Assembly (NCBI GenBank): GCA_046723645.1
Contig: JBKOUY010000062.1
Location: 1 to 7,481 of the forward strand
DNA from: DASQUK01 sp046723645
GTDB lineage: Bacteria; Actinomycetota; Acidimicrobiia; Acidimicrobiales; VFJN01
Direction of reading: 5' to 3'
Length of the DNA stretch: 7,481 bases
The position numbers and the translations under genes are program-made. Of the stretch, positions 1-4,206 are shown one piece after another (the stretch's first letter is position 1; each line of letters opens with the position of its first letter). The notes under the pieces are model-generated. The model ran no database searches. It was not told where the DNA came from and saw only the letters and a program-made list of their open reading frames with translations.

Positions 1-1
1 T

Positions 2-523
2 CGGATGGTGCCGCCCACCGGGGCCGCCGCGTACTACCGCCCGGGTGTGCGCGTCGATCCGAGCACGGTCGAGCCCTACCCGTTCGGACTCAAGATGATC
101 GCTGGCGACCAGGGGGCGTCGCGGCCCCAGCCCCTCGACACCGTCGCCTGGGCGTGTGGTTCGGGATCCGAACGCCGCGCGACGCCGCAGGCCTGCCCCG
201 AGGGAAGGCCGTTGCGCCTCCTGGTGAGCTTTCCTGACTGCTGGGACGGCCGGCACCTCGACAGCGACGACCACACGAGCCACATGGCGCGCAGCGTCGA
301 CGGGGCGTGCCCGTCGTCGCACCCCGTGGCCGTGCCCCAGCTGCTCCTCTCGATCGAGTACCCGGTGTCAGGCCGTGGCCACGACCTGTCGCTTGCCTCG
401 GGCTCGCTCCTCACGGGGCACGCCGACTTCTTCAACGGCTGGGACGAGCACAAGCTCGCCACCGAGGTTTCCGCCTGCATTCACCAGGATGTGACCTGCG
501 GTGTTGTCAGTAGTCGGCCGTGA
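2..523 (+). CDS. DUF1996 domain protein, C-terminal part (5' end outside window)
   Basis: This frame is open from the first bases of the window and stops with TGA at 521-523, so only the C-terminal ~173 residues are present and the start lies upstream. The pattern matches the DUF1996 family, which is found in fungi and in secreted actinobacterial proteins and has no established enzymatic role. Counting from the Met at base 5, the visible signatures are a YYRPG segment near residue 10, PFGLKMIAGD at 27-36, FPDCWDG at 76-82, SDDHTSH at 87-93, CPSSHP at 102-107 and SGSLLTGHADFFNGW at 132-146. Six cysteines (51, 64, 79, 102, 158, 165) suggest disulfides in an exported protein, which is inference because any signal peptide is off the window. 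The gene converges on the reductase gene across a hairpin-rich gap. The Met at base 5 is not the true start. Confidence 0.87.
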   Translation, partial: RMVPPTGAAAYYRPGVRVDPSTVEPYPFGLKMIAGDQGASRPQPLDTVAWACGSGSERRATPQACPEGRPLRLLVSFPDCWDGRHLDSDDHTSHMARSVDGACPSSHPVAVPQLLLSIEYPVSGRGHDLSLASGSLLTGHADFFNGWDEHKLATEVSACIHQDVTCGVVSSRP

Positions 524-580
524 GAGTCCTTGAAAGACCGAGCAATGAGTGAGCTGAGTGGCCGCATCAGCGCGAAGCGC

Positions 581-600
581 GCTTGCCTCGGATGGCAAGC
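581..600 (+). terminator. Hairpin after the DUF1996 gene, candidate terminator
   Basis: A perfect 7-bp inverted repeat (GCTTGCC at 581-587 and GGCAAGC at 594-600) encloses a 6-nt loop and is followed on the + strand by TCTT. It lies 57 bp after the DUF1996 stop codon. The stem is short and the T-run is weak, so terminator function is inferred from position. An overlapping 10-bp palindrome, AAGCGCGCTT at 575-584, could form a competing fold. Confidence 0.4.
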
Positions 601-620
601 TCTTGGCTCAGTGGGGTGAT

Positions 621-650
621 CGTCCGCCAGCTGCCGGGGGTTGGCGGACG
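621..650. repeat. Perfect 9-bp inverted repeat in the convergent gap
   Basis: CGTCCGCCA at 621-629 is the exact reverse complement of TGGCGGACG at 642-650, with a 12-nt loop. It lies between the converging DUF1996 and reductase genes and could act as a bidirectional, U-tract-free terminator or RNA 3'-end stabiliser. A further 8-bp pair, GAGTGAGC at 547-554 and GCTCACTC at 650-657, brackets this element and the 581-600 hairpin. Confidence 0.45.
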
Positions 651-652
651 CT

Positions 653-681
653 CACTCCGCGCCCGCACACGCGCGGGAGTG
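653..681 (-). terminator. Hairpin downstream of the reductase gene, candidate terminator
   Basis: Bases 653-662 pair with 671-681 as a 10-bp GC-rich stem with one bulged base (675) and an 8-nt loop. On the - strand it starts 28 nt after the reductase stop codon, the expected place for a terminator. No U-tract follows, which is common for actinobacterial terminators. Function is inferred from structure and position. Confidence 0.45.
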
Positions 682-709
682 CCCGGCGCCGTGTTGCGAG
701 CGTCCCCCA

Positions 710-1714
710 CTAACGGTCCGCCGGCGCGGCCGGCGTGTCGCGGTTGACCCAGCCTGGATCTGCGTACCTGGCGCCCACCGGCGTCAACGCCTCGAGGCGG
801 GCGACGTCCGCGGCGGACAGTTCGAGGTCGAGTGCCGCCACGTTCTCGTCGAGGTACGTGCGCCGCTTGGTCCCGGGAATGGGTACGACGTCGTCGCCCT
901 GAGCTTGCAGCCAGGCGAGGGCCACCTGGCCGGGCGTTGCGGCGTGGCCCGCCGCGATCTCCCGGACCACCGCCACCAGCTCCAGGTTGCGCTCCAGGTT
1001 GTCGCCCTGGAAGCGCGGCTGGGTGCGGCGGAAGTCGTCGCCCTGGAGCTCGTCCAGGCTCGACACCGTGCCCGTCAGCAGGCCCCGCCCCAGCGGGCTG
1101 TAGGGAACCATGCCGACACCGAGCTCCCGGCAGGTCGGCAGGATCTCGGCCTCGACGTCGCGCGAGAACAGCGACCACTCGCTCTGCAGCGCGGCGATGG
1201 GATGCACCGCTGCGGCCCTGCGGACCGTGGCGGCCGACGCCTCCGACAAGCCGAGGTGCCGCACCTTGCCGGCGCTGACCAGCTCGGCCATGGCCCCCAC
1301 GGTCTCCTCGATGGGCACACCGGTGTCCGGCCGGTGCTGGTAGTAGAGGTCGATGTGGTCCACGCCGAGGCGCCCGAGCGAGGCGTCGCAGGCCTGGCGG
1401 ACGTACTCGGGGTCCCCGCGGACGCTGCGGATGTCGCGGCCGTCGGGGTCGATGAAGATCCCGAACTTGGTGGCCAGCACGACGTCGTCGCGGCGACCCG
1501 CGATGGCCTTGCCGACGAGCTGCTCGTTCTCGCCGAAGCCGTAGATGTCGGCCGTGTCGAGCAGCGTGATGCCCAGCTCGAGCGCCCGGTCGATCGTGGC
1601 CGTGGCCTCGGCGGCATCGGGCGTGCCGTAGGCGAAGCTCATGCCCATGCAGCCGAGGCCCTGGGCCGACACGGTGAGTCCGGAGCGCCCGAGGGCACGA
1701 TGCGGTAAAGCCAT
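710..1714 (-). CDS. Aldo/keto reductase, NADP(H)-dependent type
   Basis: This 334-residue cytosolic oxidoreductase probably reduces aldehydes or ketones with NADPH; its substrate cannot be read from sequence. It has the usual length of bacterial members related to YajO or AKR13 and the (alpha/beta)8-barrel signatures: LGLGCMGMS-like start at 17-26, LLDTADIYG at 51-59, ATKFG at 81-85, YYQHRPD at 124-130, PYSPLGRGLLTG at 204-215 and the cofactor-binding IPGTKR at 279-284. The catalytic tetrad is complete: D53, Y58, K83 and H127. The start is ATG at 1712-1714, supported by AAGGAG six bases upstream. It lies 38 bp after the MerR-family regulator gene on the same strand with no obvious promoter between them, so it is most likely the second gene of a MerR-controlled operon. 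MerR-reductase pairs are known in aldehyde and electrophile responses; that role here is inference. Confidence 0.95.
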   Translation of the reverse strand: MALPHRALGRSGLTVSAQGLGCMGMSFAYGTPDAAEATATIDRALELGITLLDTADIYGFGENEQLVGKAIAGRRDDVVLATKFGIFIDPDGRDIRSVRGDPEYVRQACDASLGRLGVDHIDLYYQHRPDTGVPIEETVGAMAELVSAGKVRHLGLSEASAATVRRAAAVHPIAALQSEWSLFSRDVEAEILPTCRELGVGMVPYSPLGRGLLTGTVSSLDELQGDDFRRTQPRFQGDNLERNLELVAVVREIAAGHAATPGQVALAWLQAQGDDVVPIPGTKRRTYLDENVAALDLELSAADVARLEALTPVGARYADPGWVNRDTPAAPADR

Positions 1715-1720
1715 GTCTCA

Positions 1721-1726
1721 CTCCTT
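1721..1726 (-). promoter_or_regulatory. Ribosome binding site of the reductase gene
   Basis: The - strand reads AAGGAG with a 6-nt spacer before ATG (1714), which fixes the reductase start. Just upstream is a perfect tandem 9-bp repeat (TGACGGTGG on the + strand, 1726-1734 and 1735-1743) that fills much of the 38-bp gap between merR and the reductase gene. Confidence 0.8.
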
Positions 1727-1752
1727 GACGGTGGTGACGGTGGACGTGCGCT

Positions 1753-2217
1753 TCAGGGGTCGCACATGCCGCCATACGTGGCGATCTTGAAGTCGATCAC
1801 GTCGAGCGCCGCTTGGAGCTCGACCAGCCGCTCCTTCACCTCGCTGCGGTGGCGCTCGAGCAGGGCGAGGCGCTCGGCCTCGTTGCCGGGTCCGGCGTCG
1901 ACGAGCCGGAAGTAGGCCTGGACGTCGCGGATCGGCATGGCGGTGAGCCGGAGGCGGGTGATGAAGACGACCCGTGCCAGCTCGGTCTCCGTGTACCAAC
2001 GCCTCCCCGCATGGTCTCGGGGGACGTCGAGCAGGCCGATGCGCTCGTAGTAGCGGAGCGTGTGGGCGGTCACGCCGGTCCGTTCGGCGGCCTCCGCGAT
2101 CGGCAGCGACTGCGGCCCCTCGTGTGGCAGGGTCGGCGCCGGGGCACCGCAGGATGCCGAGGCCGGGTCCTCCGTCTCGACGACATCGACTGATGGTGGG
2201 ACGAGCGCGACGGTCAT
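1753..2217 (-). CDS. MerR-family transcriptional regulator
   Basis: This is a 154-residue DNA-binding regulator. The winged helix-turn-helix covers about residues 38-107: LPIAEAAERTGVTAHTLRYYERIGLL is the signature first helix-turn-helix, followed by the wing (GRRWYTE, 71-77) and the second helical pair (LARVVFITRLRLTAMPIRDVQAYF). Residues ~113-146 form the dimerisation helix, and the protein ends shortly after. It has only two cysteines, C23 and C152, and no metal-binding Cys cluster, so it resembles the small AdhR/NmlR-like stress regulators more than metal sensors such as MerR or CueR. A 37-residue Pro/Ala-rich N-terminal extension precedes the domain. The ATG at 2217 is kept because the predicted transcription start falls on or next to it. 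It is followed after 38 bp by the reductase gene, its likely target through readthrough from its own promoter. The inducer is unknown; aldehydes or other electrophiles are a guess from context. Confidence 0.93.
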   Translation of the reverse strand: MTVALVPPSVDVVETEDPASASCGAPAPTLPHEGPQSLPIAEAAERTGVTAHTLRYYERIGLLDVPRDHAGRRWYTETELARVVFITRLRLTAMPIRDVQAYFRLVDAGPGNEAERLALLERHRSEVKERLVELQAALDVIDFKIATYGGMCDP

Positions 2218-2224
2218 CGCCTTG

Positions 2225-2255
2225 ACGGTAGGGCTTCGAGTGCGCTCGAAGTCAA
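2225..2255 (-). promoter_or_regulatory. MerR-type promoter with 19-bp spacer
   Basis: On the - strand a -35 element TTGACT (2255-2250) and a -10 element TACCGT (2230-2225) are separated by 19 bp (2249-2231). This long spacer is the hallmark of promoters that MerR-family activators open by twisting the DNA. The -35 matches consensus at five of six bases; the -10 keeps TA and the last T. The start of transcription should fall at about 2218-2216, on or next to the merR ATG (2217), implying a leaderless mRNA. Confidence 0.8.
2234..2251 (-). promoter_or_regulatory. Palindromic MerR operator
   Basis: CTTCGAG-TGCG-CTCGAAG on the + strand is a perfect 7-4-7 inverted repeat lying in the -35/-10 spacer and overlapping the end of the -35. 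This is where MerR-family dimers bind. It is almost certainly the operator of the regulator encoded immediately downstream, giving autoregulation of merR and control of the reductase gene. Confidence 0.82.
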
Positions 2256-2256
2256 G

Positions 2257-2280
2257 GGTGGGCGGGCGCCGGCGCCCACC
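2257..2280 (-). terminator. Hairpin after the phoX-like gene, probable terminator
   Basis: GGTGGGCG (2257-2264) pairs perfectly with CGCCCACC (2273-2280) around an 8-nt loop; within it GGGCGCCGGCGCCC (2264-2277) is itself a 14-bp palindrome, so two folds compete. On the - strand it begins 12 nt after the phosphatase stop codon, and it ends one base before the merR -35. No U-tract is present. Confidence 0.55.
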
Positions 2281-2292
2281 TGCCCGTCGGCG

Positions 2293-3747
2293 TCAGACGC
2301 CGATCTTGTGCCAGGGGCCCCAGATCGCGAACGTCATCCCGCGGCTGGCCTGGATGTTTACGAACAGCGTGTGGCCATCGGGGTCGAAGGTTGCGCCCGC
2401 GAACTCGTCGTTGAATCGGGGGGTTCCTGAGGAGCTGACGAGCCGGTTCAGGGCGATGTCCCACAGCTTCCCGTTGGGGCGCAGGCCCCGCACGAAGTTG
2501 TCGTTGACGTTGTCCTCGCAGAGGACGATCGTGCCCCGCTTGCTGACGGTGACGTTGTCGGGGAAGTCGAGGGTGTCGGGCCCCGGCGACTGGAAGACCA
2601 GCCGCAGCCACCCCGACGCGATGTCGTAGGCCCAGATCTGTCCGGAGCCGTTGCCCCAGCCCTGCACCGTGTCGCTGGTGCCCGGCTCGGGCGGGCCGCC
2701 GCCCTGCGTGGAGCAGAAGTAGATGGTGCCCCGGTCGTAGACGGCCCCCTCGAGCCGCGAGAACCCGGCCGCTCCCTGGGCCCGGCCCTGGTTGCCCACG
2801 TGGTTGAGGGCCGTGTCGTTGGTGGTCGGCGCTGTCTGCCCCGGCGTGAACGGGAACGTGGGGTCTGGGTCGTCGATGTCGACCCACGTGACGCGGTAGC
2901 GGGCGCCGTCGGGCTGGGCCGCCGCCAGGTCGGCGCCGGGCGTGCCCACGACGGCCAGCATCTGCAGCCGCCCCTCGTTGACCAGCCGCCCGACGTCGAG
3001 CGGATGCCGGGCGGGGATGTAGCGGTAGAGGCCCGACGGGAAGCCGAAGTTGTCCTCGGTCAGGTAGAGGACGCCGTGGCGGGGATCGAACCCCACGGCT
3101 TCGTGTGCGAAGCGCCCCGCGGAGGTGATCGGCTCGCGATCGGACTCGCCGCGTGCTGGCACCTCGAAGATGAACCCGTGCCGCTGCGTGAGCGGAACGT
3201 TCGAGACGCCGGTGAAGTCCGGGCCGACGTCGGGACCGTTGATCGTCTCCTCACACGTGATCCAGGAACCCCACGGCATGCGGCCGCCCGAGCAGTTCAT
3301 CTGCGTGCCGTTGAGGCTGGTGCGGGCGTGGACCACCTCGCCAAAGCGCGTCACCTCCGTGGTCGTGGTCCCGCCGCCGGCCATCGTGTCGTACGCCTTG
3401 GTGGCGTCGCCGAAGGCCGGCACCGGGTTGTTGATCTCGTGATTGCGAACCAGCAGGACGTTGCCGCTGTCCCCCCGGAACGCGGCCATGCCGTCGTGCC
3501 GCCCGGGCAGCACGGTGCCGTCGTCGAGCAGCACCGTCTGCTCGGTGTCATGGAAGGACCGGTACTGGAAGCCTTCCGGCAGCCACAGCCGCACCTGCCC
3601 GTCACGGAGGTCGGGCACCGGGCCGAGCGTCGTGCGGGGCGCCGCCGTCGCGCTCCCGGCCACGAACCCGGCGAACGGACCCGCCAGCGCGGCGCCCCCG
3701 GCCGCCGCCGTCCCCGCGAGAAAGGTGCGTCGATCGATTCGCGTCAT
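2293..3747 (-). CDS. PhoX-like (DUF839) alkaline phosphatase, Tat-exported
   Basis: This 484-residue protein belongs to the PhoX/DUF839 family of exported phosphomonoesterases, which use an iron-calcium cluster and release phosphate outside the cytoplasm. The N-terminus is a clear twin-arginine signal: DRRTFL at residues 5-10, a hydrophobic stretch at ~11-32 and likely cleavage after ATA or ATAA near 35-36. Family-like segments follow in order: QMNCSGG at 149-155 with C152, the likely metal-ligand cysteine, PWGSWITCEE at 158-167, FAHEAVGFDP at 213-222, YLTEDN at 228-233, RLEGA at 331-335, PDN at 396-398 and FVNIQASRG at 462-470. It is shorter than Pseudomonas PhoX, like many actinobacterial homologues. 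The ATG at 3747 is chosen because AAGGGA lies upstream and the Tat motif follows at once; an in-frame start at 3897 would add 50 unrelated residues and overlap the divergent gene. I saw no Pho-box-like direct repeats upstream. Phosphatase activity and substrate are inferred from the family. Confidence 0.87.
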   Translation of the reverse strand: MTRIDRRTFLAGTAAAGGAALAGPFAGFVAGSATAAPRTTLGPVPDLRDGQVRLWLPEGFQYRSFHDTEQTVLLDDGTVLPGRHDGMAAFRGDSGNVLLVRNHEINNPVPAFGDATKAYDTMAGGGTTTTEVTRFGEVVHARTSLNGTQMNCSGGRMPWGSWITCEETINGPDVGPDFTGVSNVPLTQRHGFIFEVPARGESDREPITSAGRFAHEAVGFDPRHGVLYLTEDNFGFPSGLYRYIPARHPLDVGRLVNEGRLQMLAVVGTPGADLAAAQPDGARYRVTWVDIDDPDPTFPFTPGQTAPTTNDTALNHVGNQGRAQGAAGFSRLEGAVYDRGTIYFCSTQGGGPPEPGTSDTVQGWGNGSGQIWAYDIASGWLRLVFQSPGPDTLDFPDNVTVSKRGTIVLCEDNVNDNFVRGLRPNGKLWDIALNRLVSSSGTPRFNDEFAGATFDPDGHTLFVNIQASRGMTFAIWGPWHKIGV

Positions 3748-3818
3748 GCCAGTCCCTTCGGTGCCGTGCGTTCCCCCGGCTCGATCCTGGCACGTCGGCG
3801 GCCGCCGTGTCGCCGTCC

Positions 3819-3824
3819 TATGAT
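3819..3824 (+). promoter_or_regulatory. Candidate -10 element of the small membrane protein gene
   Basis: TATGAT matches the -10 consensus at five of six bases and stands out in a very GC-rich 138-bp divergent gap. No good -35 is found 16-19 bp upstream. A 14-bp inverted repeat, CTGGGG-TG-CCCCAG (3844-3857), would lie just downstream of the resulting start, where an operator or leader hairpin could sit. Confidence 0.4.
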
Positions 3825-3872
3825 CCGCGTGCTGAGGGCGCGTCTGGGGTGCCCCAGGATCAGCCGTCCAAT

Positions 3873-3878
3873 GGAGGA
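3873..3878 (+). promoter_or_regulatory. Shine-Dalgarno sequence deciding a GTG start
   Basis: GGAGGA is separated by 7 nt from GTG at 3886. It overlaps the in-frame ATG at 3871-3873, so it cannot serve that ATG; this favours the GTG as the true start. Confidence 0.7.
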
Positions 3879-3885
3879 GACGACC

Positions 3886-4119
3886 GTGGACGCTCAAACA
3901 CGCAAACTCGCGGGCAGGGTGATGGTGGCGATCGGTGTGATCGTCGCCCTGGTGGGGGCCCTCGCCGGCGTGATCGGTCTCGGCGACGACGACTTCGGCC
4001 CACTACAGATCGCCGGCGTCATCCTCGGTGTCGTCCTCGCTGCCCTCGGGGTCGCACTGACCCGCTGGACCCCCAGCGCCGCAGAGCCGACGAGCACGCC
4101 CAGCCCGTCCGAGACCTAG
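3886..4119 (+). CDS. Small two-helix membrane protein, function unknown
   Basis: This is a 77-residue protein of no family I recognise. It has a short basic N-terminus (K7, R11), a hydrophobic helix at ~12-32, an acidic loop (DDDFGP, 34-39), a second Gly/Ala/Val-rich helix at ~40-59, then R60 and a Pro/Ser/Thr-rich tail ending at 77. By the positive-inside rule both ends should be cytoplasmic with the acidic loop outside. The start is GTG with an ideal Shine-Dalgarno sequence; an in-frame ATG at 3871 would add five residues. Evidence that it is real: a strong ribosome binding site, a -10-like element, a coherent membrane topology and a strong hairpin just after the stop. It is transcribed away from the phosphatase gene and may share a control region with it. 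Resemblance to small uncharacterised inner membrane proteins is only general. Confidence 0.76.
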   Translation: MDAQTRKLAGRVMVAIGVIVALVGALAGVIGLGDDDFGPLQIAGVILGVVLAALGVALTRWTPSAAEPTSTPSPSET

Positions 4120-4121
4120 AG

Positions 4122-4189
4122 CCGTTCCGACGTTGTTCTCTCGCGGGTGCCCGCGAGGGAACGACGCCCGGCCGGGTGTGACGGAACGG
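4122..4189. repeat. Outer inverted repeat enclosing the hairpin
   Basis: CCGTTCCG (4122-4129) is the perfect reverse complement of CGGAACGG (4182-4189) and brackets the 4131-4166 hairpin and a 10-bp palindrome, CCCGGCCGGG (4167-4176). Together they could fold as a multi-branched RNA on either strand between the ends of the two converging genes. Confidence 0.5.
4131..4166 (+). terminator. Strong hairpin between converging genes, probable terminator
   Basis: Bases 4131-4147 pair with 4150-4166 over up to 17 positions with no bulge, 15 Watson-Crick and two G-U in the + strand RNA (effectively 16 bp with a GTGC loop). The two wobble positions become A-C mismatches in - strand RNA, so the fold favours the + strand transcript of the small membrane protein gene, whose stop is 11 bp upstream. 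It may also stop hppA transcripts, which end at 4207 on the other strand. No U-tract follows. Confidence 0.65.
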
Positions 4190-4206
4190 ACTCGCCCGGC
4201 GCGCCC

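Noticed and set aside
76..480. - strand open frame opposite the DUF1996 gene
   Set aside because: No recognisable domain; the + strand carries clear DUF1996 signatures across the same bases.
641..1708. Long + strand open frame opposite the reductase gene
   Set aside because: It mirrors the reductase codons and has a low-complexity Arg/Ala/Val/Gly-rich product with no domain. Such antisense frames are expected in high-GC DNA.
2800..3870. Long + strand extension upstream of the small membrane protein
   Set aside because: It is antisense to the phosphatase gene and low in complexity. Only the part from GTG 3886 has a ribosome site and membrane-protein character.
3748..3885. Pho box upstream of the PhoX-like gene
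   Set aside because: I looked for spaced GTTCACC-like direct repeats in the divergent gap and saw none, so phosphate control is not supported by sequence.
3748..3897. Upstream in-frame start for the phosphatase at 3897
   Set aside because: It would bury the Tat signal 50 residues inside the protein and overlap the divergent gene; ATG 3747 has a good ribosome site and puts the RR motif at the N-terminus.
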